Below, piece by piece: positions 12,601-20,625 of a stretch of 64,000 nucleotides of DNA. Origin of the DNA: Nakaseomyces glabratus (Eukaryota; Ascomycota; Saccharomycetes; Saccharomycetales; Saccharomycetaceae); assembly GCF_010111755.1 (NCBI RefSeq), contig NC_088960.1:1-64000 (forward strand), in the 5' to 3' direction. The notes beneath the pieces are model-generated. The model was not told the origin of the DNA and made no database searches. It saw nothing but the letters and a program-made list of their open reading frames with translations. Numbering within the stretch: the stretch's first letter is position 1; each line of letters starts with the position of its first letter. A program made the translations under genes and the position numbers.

Positions 12601-15600
12601 GGTAGGGTTGCCGTTGGAGTCCTTGGTGGTGATGTGGGAGACGAGGTCTGTCTCGAAGTCACCGTTGCCCTTGTCGATCGTCGTCGTGTAGTCGGCCTCG
12701 CCGGCATCACTTGGCTTCAATGGGATGGTGGTGACGATGGTGGTAGGGTTGCCGTTGGAGTCCTTGGTGGTGATGTGGGAGACGAGGTCTGTCTCGAAGT
12801 CACCGTTGCCCTTGTCGATCGTCGTCGTGTAGTCGGCCTCGCCGGCATCACTTGGCTTCAATGGGATGGTGGTGACGATGGTGGTAGGGTTGCCGTTGGA
12901 GTCCTTGGTGGTGATGTGGGAGACGAGGTCTGTCTCGAAGTCACCGTTGCCCTTGTCGATCGTCGTCGTGTAGTCGGCCTCGCCGGCATCACTTGGCTTC
13001 AATGGGATGGTGGTGACGATGGTGGTAGGGTTGCCGTTGGAGTCCTTGGTGGTGATGTGGGAGACGAGGTCTGTCTCGAAGTCACCGTTGCCCTTGTCGA
13101 TCGTCGTCGTGTAGTCGGCCTCGCCGGCATCACTTGGCTTCAATGGGATGGTGGTGACGATGGTGGTAGGGTTGCCGTTGGAGTCCTTGGTGGTGATGTG
13201 GGAGACGAGGTCTGTCTCGAAGTCACCGTTGCCCTTGTCGATCGTCGTCGTGTAGTCGGCCTCGCCGGCATCACTTGGCTTCAATGGGATGGTGGTGACG
13301 ATGGTGGTAGGGTTGCCGTTGGAGTCCTTGGTGGTGATGTGGGAGACGAGGTCTGTCTCGAAGTCACCGTTGCCCTTGTCGATCGTCGTCGTGTAGTCGG
13401 CCTCGCCGGCATCACTTGGCTTCAATGGGATGGTGGTGACGATGGTGGTAGGGTTGCCGTTGGAGTCCTTGGTGGTGATGTGGGAGACGAGGTCTGTCTC
13501 GAAGTCACCGTTGCCCTTGTCGATCGTCGTCGTGTAGTCGGCCTCGCCGGCATCACTTGGCTTCAATGGGATGGTGGTGACGATGGTGGTAGGGTTGCCG
13601 TTGGAGTCCTTGGTGGTGATGTGGGAGACGAGGTCTGTCTCGAAGTCACCGTTGCCCTTGTCGATCGTCGTCGTGTAGTCGGCCTCGCCGGCATCACTTG
13701 GCTTCAATGGGATGGTGGTGACGATGGTGGTAGGGTTGCCGTTGGAGTCCTTGGTGGTGATGTGGGAGACGAGGTCTGTCTCGAAGTCACCGTTGCCCTT
13801 GTCGATCGTCGTCGTGTAGTCGGCCTCGCCGGCATCACTTGGCTTCAATGGGATGGTGGTGACGATGGTGGTAGGGTTGCCGTTGGAGTCCTTGGTGGTG
13901 ATGTGGGAGACGAGGTCTGTCTCGAAGTCACCGTTGCCCTTGTCGATCGTCGTCGTGTAGTCGGCCTCGCCGGCATCACTTGGCTTCAATGGGATGGTGG
14001 TGACGATGGTGGTAGGGTTGCCGTTGGAGTCCTTGGTGGTGATGTGGGAGACGAGGTCTGTCTCGAAGTCACCGTTGCCCTTGTCGATCGTCGTCGTGTA
14101 GTCGGCCTCGCCGGCATCACTTGGCTTCAATGGGATGGTGGTGACGATGGTGGTAGGGTTGCCGTTGGAGTCCTTGGTGGTGATGTGGGAGACGAGGTCT
14201 GTCTCGAAGTCACCGTTGCCCTTGTCGATCGTCGTCGTGTAGTCGGCCTCGCCGGCATCACTTGGCTTCAATGGGATGGTGGTGACGATGGTGGTAGGGT
14301 TGCCGTTGGAGTCCTTGGTGGTGATGTGGGAGACGAGGTCTGTCTCGAAGTCACCGTTGCCCTTGTCGATCGTCGTCGTGTAGTCGGCCTCGCCGGCATC
14401 ACTTGGCTTCAATGGGATGGTGGTGACGATGGTGGTAGGGTTGCCGTTGGAGTCCTTGGTGGTGATGTGGGAGACGAGGTCTGTCTCGAAGTCACCGTTG
14501 CCCTTGTCGATCGTCGTCGTGTAGTCGGCCTCGCCGGCATCACTTGGCTTCAATGGGATGGTGGTGACGATGGTGGTAGGGTTGCCGTTGGAGTCCTTGG
14601 TGGTGATGTGGGAGACGAGGTCTGTCTCGAAGTCACCGTTGCCCTTGTCGATCGTCGTCGTGTAGTCGGCCTCGCCGGCATCACTTGGCTTCAATGGGAT
14701 GGTGGTGACGATGGTGGTAGGGTTGCCGTTGGAGTCCTTGGTGGTGATGTGGGAGACGAGGTCTGTCTCGAAGTCACCGTTGCCCTTGTCGATCGTCGTC
14801 GTGTAGTCGGCCTCGCCGGCATCACTTGGCTTCAATGGGATGGTGGTGACGATGGTGGTAGGGTTGCCGTTGGAGTCCTTGGTGGTGATGTGGGAGACGA
14901 GGTCTGTCTCGAAGTCACCGTTGCCCTTGTCGATCGTCGTCGTGTAGTCGGCCTCGCCGGCATCACTTGGCTTCAATGGGATGGTGGTGACGATGGTGGT
15001 AGGGTTGCCGTTGGAGTCCTTGGTGGTGATGTGGGAGACGAGGTCTGTCTCGAAGTCACCGTTGCCCTTGTCGATCGTCGTCGTGTAGTCGGCCTCGCCG
15101 GCATCACTTGGCTTCAATGGGATGGTGGTGACGATGGTGGTAGGGTTGCCGTTGGAGTCCTTGGTGGTGATGTGGGAGACGAGGTCTGTCTCGAAGTCAC
15201 CGTTGCCCTTGTCGATCGTCGTCGTGTAGTCGGCCTCGCCGGCATCACTTGGCTTCAATGGGATGGTGGTGACGATGGTGGTAGGGTTGCCGTTGGAGTC
15301 CTTGGTGGTGATGTGGGAGACGAGGTCTGTCTCGAAGTCACCGTTGCCCTTGTCGATCGTCGTCGTGTAGTCGGCCTCGCCGGCATCACTTGGCTTCAAT
15401 GGGATGGTGGTGACGATGGTGGTAGGGTTGCCGTTGGAGTCCTTGGTGGTGATGTGGGAGACGAGGTCTGTCTCGAAGTCACCGTTGCCCTTGTCGATCG
15501 TCGTCGTGTAGTCGGCCTCGCCGGCATCACTTGGCTTCAATGGGATGGTGGTGACGATGGTGGTAGGGTTGCCGTTGGAGTCCTTGGTGGTGATGTGGGA

Positions 15601-18600
15601 GACGAGGTCTGTCTCGAAGTCACCGTTGCCCTTGTCGATCGTCGTCGTGTAGTCGGCCTCGCCGGCATCACTTGGCTTCAATGGGATGGTGGTGACGATG
15701 GTGGTAGGGTTGCCGTTGGAGTCCTTGGTGGTGATGTGGGAGACGAGGTCTGTCTCGAAGTCACCGTTGCCCTTGTCGATCGTCGTCGTGTAGTCGGCCT
15801 CGCCGGCATCACTTGGCTTCAATGGGATGGTGGTGACGATGGTGGTAGGGTTGCCGTTGGAGTCCTTGGTGGTGATGTGGGAGACGAGGTCTGTCTCGAA
15901 GTCACCGTTGCCCTTGTCGATCGTCGTCGTGTAGTCGGCCTCGCCGGCATCACTTGGCTTCAATGGGATGGTGGTGACGATGGTGGTAGGGTTGCCGTTG
16001 GAGTCCTTGGTGGTGATGTGGGAGACGAGGTCTGTCTCGAAGTCACCGTTGCCCTTGTCGATCGTCGTCGTGTAGTCGGCCTCGCCGGCATCACTTGGCT
16101 TCAATGGGATGGTGGTGACGATGGTGGTAGGGTTGCCGTTGGAGTCCTTGGTGGTGATGTGGGAGACGAGGTCTGTCTCGAAGTCACCGTTGCCCTTGTC
16201 GATCGTCGTCGTGTAGTCGGCCTCGCCGGCATCACTTGGCTTCAATGGGATGGTGGTGACGATGGTGGTAGGGTTGCCGTTGGAGTCCTTGGTGGTGATG
16301 TGGGAGACGAGGTCTGTCTCGAAGTCACCGTTGCCCTTGTCGATCGTCGTCGTGTAGTCGGCCTCGCCGGCATCACTTGGCTTCAATGGGATGGTGGTGA
16401 CGATGGTGGTAGGGTTGCCGTTGGAGTCCTTGGTGGTGATGTGGGAGACGAGGTCTGTCTCGAAGTCACCGTTGCCCTTGTCGATCGTCGTCGTGTAGTC
16501 GGCCTCGCCGGCATCACTTGGCTTCAATGGGATGGTGGTGACGATGGTGGTAGGGTTGCCGTTGGAGTCCTTGGTGGTGATGTGGGAGACGAGGTCTGTC
16601 TCGAAGTCACCGTTGCCCTTGTCGATCGTCGTCGTGTAGTCGGCCTCGCCGGCATCACTTGGCTTCAATGGGATGGTGGTGACGATGGTGGTAGGGTTGC
16701 CGTTGGAGTCCTTGGTGGTGATGTGGGAGACGAGGTCTGTCTCGAAGTCACCGTTGCCCTTGTCGATCGTCGTCGTGTAGTCGGCCTCGCCGGCATCACT
16801 TGGCTTCAATGGGATGGTGGTGACGATGGTGGTAGGGTTGCCGTTGGAGTCCTTGGTGGTGATGTGGGAGACGAGGTCTGTCTCGAAGTCACCGTTGCCC
16901 TTGTCGATCGTCGTCGTGTAGTCGGCCTCGCCGGCATCACTTGGCTTCAATGGGATGGTGGTGACGATGGTGGTAGGGTTGCCGTTGGAGTCCTTGGTGG
17001 TGATGTGGGAGACGAGGTCTGTCTCGAAGTCACCGTTGCCCTTGTCGATCGTCGTCGTGTAGTCGGCCTCGCCGGCATCACTTGGCTTCAATGGGATGGT
17101 GGTGACGATGGTGGTAGGGTTGCCGTTGGAGTCCTTGGTGGTGATGTGGGAGACGAGGTCTGTCTCGAAGTCACCGTTGCCCTTGTCGATCGTCGTCGTG
17201 TAGTCGGCCTCGCCGGCATCACTTGGCTTCAATGGGATGGTGGTGACGATGGTGGTAGGGTTGCCGTTGGAGTCCTTGGTGGTGATGTGGGAGACGAGGT
17301 CTGTCTCGAAGTCACCGTTGCCCTTGTCGATCGTCGTCGTGTAGTCGGCCTCGCCGGCATCACTTGGCTTCAATGGGATGGTGGTGACGATGGTGGTAGG
17401 GTTGCCGTTGGAGTCCTTGGTGGTGATGTGGGAGACGAGGTCTGTCTCGAAGTCACCGTTGCCCTTGTCGATCGTCGTCGTGTAGTCGGCCTCGCCGGCA
17501 TCACTTGGCTTCAATGGGATGGTGGTGACGATGGTGGTAGGGTTGCCGTTGGAGTCCTTGGTGGTGATGTGGGAGACGAGGTCTGTCTCGAAGTCACCGT
17601 TGCCCTTGTCGATCGTCGTCGTGTAGTCGGCCTCGCCGGCATCACTTGGCTTCAATGGGATGGTGGTGACGATGGTGGTAGGGTTGCCGTTGGAGTCCTT
17701 GGTGGTGATGTGGGAGACGAGGTCTGTCTCGAAGTCACCGTTGCCCTTGTCGATCGTCGTCGTGTAGTCGGCCTCGCCGGCATCACTTGGCTTCAATGGG
17801 ATGGTGGTGACGATGGTGGTAGGGTTGCCGTTGGAGTCCTTGGTGGTGATGTGGGAGACGAGGTCTGTCTCGAAGTCACCGTTGCCCTTGTCGATCGTCG
17901 TCGTGTAGTCGGCCTCGCCGGCATCACTTGGCTTCAATGGGATGGTGGTGACGATGGTGGTAGGGTTGCCGTTGGAGTCCTTGGTGGTGATGTGGGAGAC
18001 GAGGTCTGTCTCGAAGTCACCGTTGCCCTTGTCGATCGTCGTCGTGTAGTCGGCCTCGCCGGCATCACTTGGCTTCAATGGGATGGTGGTGACGATGGTG
18101 GTAGGGTTGCCGTTGGAGTCCTTGGTGGTGATGTGGGAGACGAGGTCTGTCTCGAAGTCACCGTTGCCCTTGTCGATCGTCGTCGTGTAGTCGGCCTCGC
18201 CGGCATCACTTGGCTTCAATGGGATGGTGGTGACGATGGTGGTAGGGTTGCCGTTGGAGTCCTTGGTGGTGATGTGGGAGACGAGGTCTGTCTCGAAGTC
18301 ACCGTTGCCCTTGTCGATCGTCGTCGTGTAGTCGGCCTCGCCGGCATCACTTGGCTTCAATGGGATGGTGGTGACGATGGTGGTAGGGTTGCCGTTGGAG
18401 TCCTTGGTGGTGATGTGGGAGACGAGGTCTGTCTCGAAGTCACCGTTGCCCTTGTCGATCGTCGTCGTGTAGTCGGCCTCGCCGGCATCACTTGGCTTCA
18501 ATGGGATGGTGGTGACGATGGTGGTAGGGTTGCCGTTGGAGTCCTTGGTGGTGATGTGGGAGACGAGGTCTGTCTCGAAGTCACCGTTGCCCTTGTCGAT

Positions 18601-20625
18601 CGTCGTCGTGTAGTCGGCCTCGCCGGCATCACTTGGCTTCAATGGGATGGTGGTGACGATGGTGGTAGGGTTGCCGTTGGAGTCCTTGGTGGTGATGTGG
18701 GAGACGAGGTCTGTCTCGAAGTCACCGTTGCCCTTGTCGATCGTCGTCGTGTAGTCGGCCTCGCCGGCATCACTTGGCTTCAATGGGATGGTGGTGACGA
18801 TGGTGGTAGGGTTGCCGTTGGAGTCCTTGGTGGTGATGTGGGAGACGAGGTCTGTCTCGAAGTCACCGTTGCCCTTGTCGATCGTCGTCGTGTAGTCGGC
18901 CTCGCCGGCATCACTTGGCTTCAATGGGATGGTGGTGACGATGGTGGTAGGGTTGCCGTTGGAGTCCTTGGTGGTGATGTGGGAGACGAGGTCTGTCTCG
19001 AAGTCACCGTTGCCCTTGTCGATCGTCGTCGTGTAGTCGGCCTCGCCGGCATCACTTGGCTTCAATGGGATGGTGGTGACGATGGTGGTAGGGTTGCCGT
19101 TGGAGTCCTTGGTGGTGATGTGGGAGACGAGGTCTGTCTCGAAGTCACCGTTGCCCTTGTCGATCGTCGTCGTGTAGTCGGCCTCGCCGGCATCACTTGG
19201 CTTCAATGGGATGGTGGTGACGATGGTGGTAGGGTTGCCGTTGGAGTCCTTGGTGGTGATGTGGGAGACGAGGTCTGTCTCGAAGTCACCGTTGCCCTTG
19301 TCGATCGTCGTCGTGTAGTCGGCCTCGCCGGCATCACTTGGCTTCAATGGGATGGTGGTGACGATGGTGGTAGGGTTGCCGTTGGAGTCCTTGGTGGTGA
19401 TGTGGGAGACGAGGTCTGTCTCGAAGTCACCGTTACCCTTGTCGATTGTCGTCGTATAATCGGGATTTTCTGATGTTATTGGTTGGAGAAAGATAACTAT
19501 TTCATTTTTGTATTGTTGAAAACTGAAATAACCTTTCCTTGCATCAGAATTACCTTGTACGTATCCTGAGCTGATGTTGTAATTGTGATCACCTATTACA
19601 GATATCGACTTTTGTGACGTAAGATTTTTTACCTCAATGACATTGTTTTCAGCCGTTGCAATTACATCATTACTAGTACCGTCGAAGAAATAGGCGAAAC
19701 CCAGCTGAAGTGACGCACTATTTCCATGCTCTAAATAATTGAGATTTAAAAACTTAAAGCCATCTTGACCTTCTGGAAGTAAGATATAGTTTAAAATAAT
19801 TCCAGGCCCCAATACTGGGCCATCACCGAGGTCAATTGTTATTGGTGAAACTACTGAATACCCTTGATAACCAAGTGCACAAATTAGTACATTTTCTGTT
19901 CCTTTGAAAATATCCGCATAAACGCCAATATAAGCTTGACAGTGTATATTACCTGATAAATCATTCTGAATAGTGAATGCACCATTTTCATCAATGTGGT
20001 CAGGACCAAGATCTACTCTCCATAATTTGTCATCAAAATAGCCATCTACTTTCGATTCACTTTTCAACACCTCGAGCTTACCCAATATGGCTAATGGTGA
20101 GTTATTAGGAGCCTTGTACGTACCACCGATATGAATTGAGGGGTTAAATTTGAAACCGCCACCTAAACCAGTACCGGTTGTCTTTGGTAATTTAATTCTC
20201 ATAAGACTGTTTTTTGATATAAAGACCCCATCAGCACCGGTGTTGATATCGAATGTAAAAGCACTAAAGTCTTGCACATCAGCTTTATATGACAATGAGC
20301 TACCATCAAAGATAAACTGTGATTCATCATCTATACTTACCTTGCCATTGATAACTATTGAATATGGAGTGCCATCACCTGAAGGCGCAGTTATCGTAAG
20401 TACAGAATTGCCAGACAGTGAAATACCTTCTGGTAATTTGATAGTTGTGAAATCATTAAGTGTCACCTTAGCATTTTTCAGAACCATCAGTTCGTCATCT
20501 TCGTAGGTTGTCAATCCAAGCGTAGCACTGTCAAGGACAATTTCTTGATTTTCATAAGTTTTAGCAAGTACCAATGTGCAGTAAAATACTGATGCGGCAG
20601 CTGAAAGTATGCTTTTGAATCTCAT
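3658..20625 (-). CDS. Giant GPI-type cell wall adhesin-like protein with SHITT megasatellite
   Basis: A 5655-residue secreted cell wall protein. The frame is open two codons further upstream, but only from a TTG; the first ATG is at 20625. Residues 1-21 form a signal peptide (cleavage after VLA). Residues about 22-385 are a non-repetitive N-terminal domain of short beta-strand-like, hydrophobic/polar alternating segments, like the beta-helix domains of C. glabrata Awp-type adhesins; I see no PA14/Epa lectin signature. Residues 389-5272 are 104 tandem copies of a 47-residue unit containing VSHITT. Residues 5273-5655 hold diverged VSH-type repeats, a Ser/Gly/Gln-rich stretch and a hydrophobic C-terminus typical of a GPI signal. 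The unit is about 28% Ser/Thr, has no Cys, and carries about -5 charge, so the array is long, glycosylatable and very acidic. Transcription runs toward the telomere, 2.9 kb away, as for many subtelomeric adhesins under Sir-type silencing. The adhesive role is inferred from family; the specific orthologue is not assigned. Confidence 0.93.
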   Translation of the reverse strand: MRFKSILSAAASVFYCTLVLAKTYENQEIVLDSATLGLTTYEDDELMVLKNAKVTLNDFTTIKLPEGISLSGNSVLTITAPSGDGTPYSIVINGKVSIDDESQFIFDGSSLSYKADVQDFSAFTFDINTGADGVFISKNSLMRIKLPKTTGTGLGGGFKFNPSIHIGGTYKAPNNSPLAILGKLEVLKSESKVDGYFDDKLWRVDLGPDHIDENGAFTIQNDLSGNIHCQAYIGVYADIFKGTENVLICALGYQGYSVVSPITIDLGDGPVLGPGIILNYILLPEGQDGFKFLNLNYLEHGNSASLQLGFAYFFDGTSNDVIATAENNVIEVKNLTSQKSISVIGDHNYNISSGYVQGNSDARKGYFSFQQYKNEIVIFLQPITSENPDYTTTIDKGNGDFETDLVSHITTKDSNGNPTTIVTTIPLKPSDAGEADYTTTIDKGNGDFETDLVSHITTKDSNGNPTTIVTTIPLKPSDAGEADYTTTIDKGNGDFETDLVSHITTKDSNGNPTTIVTTIPLKPSDAGEADYTTTIDKGNGDFETDLVSHITTKDSNGNPTTIVTTIPLKPSDAGEADYTTTIDKGNGDFETDLVSHITTKDSNGNPTTIVTTIPLKPSDAGEADYTTTIDKGNGDFETDLVSHITTKDSNGNPTTIVTTIPLKPSDAGEADYTTTIDKGNGDFETDLVSHITTKDSNGNPTTIVTTIPLKPSDAGEADYTTTIDKGNGDFETDLVSHITTKDSNGNPTTIVTTIPLKPSDAGEADYTTTIDKGNGDFETDLVSHITTKDSNGNPTTIVTTIPLKPSDAGEADYTTTIDKGNGDFETDLVSHITTKDSNGNPTTIVTTIPLKPSDAGEADYTTTIDKGNGDFETDLVSHITTKDSNGNPTTIVTTIPLKPSDAGEADYTTTIDKGNGDFETDLVSHITTKDSNGNPTTIVTTIPLKPSDAGEADYTTTIDKGNGDFETDLVSHITTKDSNGNPTTIVTTIPLKPSDAGEADYTTTIDKGNGDFETDLVSHITTKDSNGNPTTIVTTIPLKPSDAGEADYTTTIDKGNGDFETDLVSHITTKDSNGNPTTIVTTIPLKPSDAGEADYTTTIDKGNGDFETDLVSHITTKDSNGNPTTIVTTIPLKPSDAGEADYTTTIDKGNGDFETDLVSHITTKDSNGNPTTIVTTIPLKPSDAGEADYTTTIDKGNGDFETDLVSHITTKDSNGNPTTIVTTIPLKPSDAGEADYTTTIDKGNGDFETDLVSHITTKDSNGNPTTIVTTIPLKPSDAGEADYTTTIDKGNGDFETDLVSHITTKDSNGNPTTIVTTIPLKPSDAGEADYTTTIDKGNGDFETDLVSHITTKDSNGNPTTIVTTIPLKPSDAGEADYTTTIDKGNGDFETDLVSHITTKDSNGNPTTIVTTIPLKPSDAGEADYTTTIDKGNGDFETDLVSHITTKDSNGNPTTIVTTIPLKPSDAGEADYTTTIDKGNGDFETDLVSHITTKDSNGNPTTIVTTIPLKPSDAGEADYTTTIDKGNGDFETDLVSHITTKDSNGNPTTIVTTIPLKPSDAGEADYTTTIDKGNGDFETDLVSHITTKDSNGNPTTIVTTIPLKPSDAGEADYTTTIDKGNGDFETDLVSHITTKDSNGNPTTIVTTIPLKPSDAGEADYTTTIDKGNGDFETDLVSHITTKDSNGNPTTIVTTIPLKPSDAGEADYTTTIDKGNGDFETDLVSHITTKDSNGNPTTIVTTIPLKPSDAGEADYTTTIDKGNGDFETDLVSHITTKDSNGNPTTIVTTIPLKPSDAGEADYTTTIDKGNGDFETDLVSHITTKDSNGNPTTIVTTIPLKPSDAGEADYTTTIDKGNGDFETDLVSHITTKDSNGNPTTIVTTIPLKPSDAGEADYTTTIDKGNGDFETDLVSHITTKDSNGNPTTIVTTIPLKPSDAGEADYTTTIDKGNGDFETDLVSHITTKDSNGNPTTIVTTIPLKPSDAGEADYTTTIDKGNGDFETDLVSHITTKDSNGNPTTIVTTIPLKPSDAGEADYTTTIDKGNGDFETDLVSHITTKDSNGNPTTIVTTIPLKPSDAGEADYTTTIDKGNGDFETDLVSHITTKDSNGNPTTIVTTIPLKPSDAGEADYTTTIDKGNGDFETDLVSHITTKDSNGNPTTIVTTIPLKPSDAGEADYTTTIDKGNGDFETDLVSHITTKDSNGNPTTIVTTIPLKPSDAGEADYTTTIDKGNGDFETDLVSHITTKDSNGNPTTIVTTIPLKPSDAGEADYTTTIDKGNGDFETDLVSHITTKDSNGNPTTIVTTIPLKPSDAGEADYTTTIDKGNGDFETDLVSHITTKDSNGNPTTIVTTIPLKPSDAGEADYTTTIDKGNGDFETDLVSHITTKDSNGNPTTIVTTIPLKPSDAGEADYTTTIDKGNGDFETDLVSHITTKDSNGNPTTIVTTIPLKPSDAGEADYTTTIDKGNGDFETDLVSHITTKDSNGNPTTIVTTIPLKPSDAGEADYTTTIDKGNGDFETDLVSHITTKDSNGNPTTIVTTIPLKPSDAGEADYTTTIDKGNGDFETDLVSHITTKDSNGNPTTIVTTIPLKPSDAGEADYTTTIDKGNGDFETDLVSHITTKDSNGNPTTIVTTIPLKPSDAGEADYTTTIDKGNGDFETDLVSHITTKDSNGNPTTIVTTIPLKPSDAGEADYTTTIDKGNGDFETDLVSHITTKDSNGNPTTIVTTIPLKPSDAGEADYTTTIDKGNGDFETDLVSHITTKDSNGNPTTIVTTIPLKPSDAGEADYTTTIDKGNGDFETDLVSHITTKDSNGNPTTIVTTIPLKPSDAGEADYTTTIDKGNGDFETDLVSHITTKDSNGNPTTIVTTIPLKPSDAGEADYTTTIDKGNGDFETDLVSHITTKDSNGNPTTIVTTIPLKPSDAGEADYTTTIDKGNGDFETDLVSHITTKDSNGNPTTIVTTIPLKPSDAGEADYTTTIDKGNGDFETDLVSHITTKDSNGNPTTIVTTIPLKPSDAGEADYTTTIDKGNGDFETDLVSHITTKDSNGNPTTIVTTIPLKPSDAGEADYTTTIDKGNGDFETDLVSHITTKDSNGNPTTIVTTIPLKPSDAGEADYTTTIDKGNGDFETDLVSHITTKDSNGNPTTIVTTIPLKPSDAGEADYTTTIDKGNGDFETDLVSHITTKDSNGNPTTIVTTIPLKPSDAGEADYTTTIDKGNGDFETDLVSHITTKDSNGNPTTIVTTIPLKPSDAGEADYTTTIDKGNGDFETDLVSHITTKDSNGNPTTIVTTIPLKPSDAGEADYTTTIDKGNGDFETDLVSHITTKDSNGNPTTIVTTIPLKPSDAGEADYTTTIDKGNGDFETDLVSHITTKDSNGNPTTIVTTIPLKPSDAGEADYTTTIDKGNGDFETDLVSHITTKDSNGNPTTIVTTIPLKPSDAGEADYTTTIDKGNGDFETDLVSHITTKDSNGNPTTIVTTIPLKPSDAGEADYTTTIDKGNGDFETDLVSHITTKDSNGNPTTIVTTIPLKPSDAGEADYTTTIDKGNGDFETDLVSHITTKDSNGNPTTIVTTIPLKPSDAGEADYTTTIDKGNGDFETDLVSHITTKDSNGNPTTIVTTIPLKPSDAGEADYTTTIDKGNGDFETDLVSHITTKDSNGNPTTIVTTIPLKPSDAGEADYTTTIDKGNGDFETDLVSHITTKDSNGNPTTIVTTIPLKPSDAGEADYTTTIDKGNGDFETDLVSHITTKDSNGNPTTIVTTIPLKPSDAGEADYTTTIDKGNGDFETDLVSHITTKDSNGNPTTIVTTIPLKPSDAGEADYTTTIDKGNGDFETDLVSHITTKDSNGNPTTIVTTIPLKPSDAGEADYTTTIDKGNGDFETDLVSHITTKDSNGNPTTIVTTIPLKPSDAGEADYTTTIDKGNGDFETDLVSHITTKDSNGNPTTIVTTIPLKPSDAGEADYTTTIDKGNGDFETDLVSHITTKDSNGNPTTIVTTIPLKPSDAGEADYTTTIDKGNGDFETDLVSHITTKDSNGNPTTIVTTIPLKPSDAGEADYTTTIDKGNGDFETDLVSHITTKDSNGNPTTIVTTIPLKPSDAGEADYTTTIDKGNGDFETDLVSHITTKDSNGNPTTIVTTIPLKPSDAGEADYTTTIDKGNGDFETDLVSHITTKDSNGNPTTIVTTIPLKPSDAGEADYTTTIDKGNGDFETDLVSHITTKDSNGNPTTIVTTIPLKPSDAGEADYTTTIDKGNGDFETDLVSHITTKDSNGNPTTIVTTIPLKPSDAGEADYTTTIDKGNGDFETDLVSHITTKDSNGNPTTIVTTIPLKPSDAGEADYTTTIDKGNGDFETDLVSHITTKDSNGNPTTIVTTIPLKPSDAGEADYTTTIDKGNGDFETDLVSHITTKDSNGNPTTIVTTIPLKPSDAGEADYTTTIDKGNGDFETDLVSHITTKDSNGNPTTIVTTIPLKPSDAGEADYTTTIDKGNGDFETDLVSHITTKDSNGNPTTIVTTIPLKPSDAGEADYTTTIDKGNGDFETDLVSHITTKDSNGNPTTIVTTIPLKPSDAGEADYTTTIDKGNGDFETDLVSHITTKDSNGNPTTIVTTIPLKPSDAGEADYTTTIDKGNGDFETDLVSHITTKDSNGNPTTIVTTIPLKPSDAGEADYTTTIDKGNGDFETDLVSHITTKDSNGNPTTIVTTIPLKPSDAGEADYTTTIDKGNGDFETDLVSHITTKDSNGNPTTIVTTIPLKPSDAGEADYTTTIDKGNGDFETDLVSHITTKDSNGNPTTIVTTIPLKPSDAGEADYTTTIDKGNGDFETDLVSHITTKDSNGNPTTIVTTIPLKPSDAGEADYTTTIDKGNGDFETDLVSHITTKDSNGNPTTIVTTIPLKPSDAGEADYTTTIDKGNGDFETDLVSHITTKDSNGNPTTIVTTIPLKPSDAGEADYTTTIDKGNGDFETDLVSHITTKDSNGNPTTIVTTIPLKPSDAGEADYTTTIDKGNGDFETDLVSHITTKDSNGNPTTIVTTIPLKPSDAGEADYTTTIDKGNGDFETDLVSHITTKDSNGNPTTIVTTIPLKPSDAGEADYTTTIDKGNGDFETDLVSHITTKDSNGNPTTIVTTIPLKPSDAGEADYTTTIDKGNGDFETDLVSHITTKDSNGNPTTIVTTIPLKPSDAGEADYTTTIDKGNGDFETDLVSHITTKDSNGNPTTIVTTIPLKPSDAGEADYTTTIDKGNGDFETDLVSHITTTDSDGKPTTIITTVTLTEQPDYTSVFVSDGHTITAVVSHVTTTNDIGQTVTTTVTVMSYDQVGEGVYTSAPAYAQPPVTTTTVSANTATATVVISYFPSIGDDGVTGTGTTTISTVSVGGETDYTTTVDRGNGSTETDVISHITTTDSNGNPTTITTTITNAPAPSNSKANIGSDYTSTVVSDVHTFTEVVSHSTGTDEHGHTIVSTVTQTVGGQSHGSTVSSAAPVSTVSGAGSNAPGTAGVGGIVNSQKPQSQNVAGQGSGNEKPTQAAGTAGGSGSGSGSGSGPVHQSVGNIVPSGSPSVQSPMDTASPVSGIHGSQTPNSVPLQAQQQGQGQGQGQTPSSRQQAATTVLLPSGSSVNNNGSGFSSTQTASVLQGKGASIRVASSSIIFSIIAVIVVGMI
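4810..19461 (-). repeat. Megasatellite: 104 copies of a 141-bp unit
   Basis: The period is exactly 141 bp (47 codons): the word GAAGTCACCG recurs at 4900, 5041 and so on to 19423, giving 103 intervals with no phase shift. The unit is about 59% GC in a genome that is otherwise AT-rich. Internal copies look identical even at silent sites. Differences are confined to the ends: the N-terminal copy has silent changes around 19435-19460, and the C-terminal copy diverges after SHITT. Such edge decay fits expansion and homogenisation from within. It belongs to the SHITT class of C. glabrata megasatellites. The exact copy number depends on the assembly. Confidence 0.95.

Noticed and set aside
4879..19473. 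4864-codon plus-strand frame as a second giant gene
   Set aside because: It is the antisense of the megasatellite; it begins and ends with the array, has no signal peptide or domain, and follows from a stop-free unit whose length is a multiple of three.
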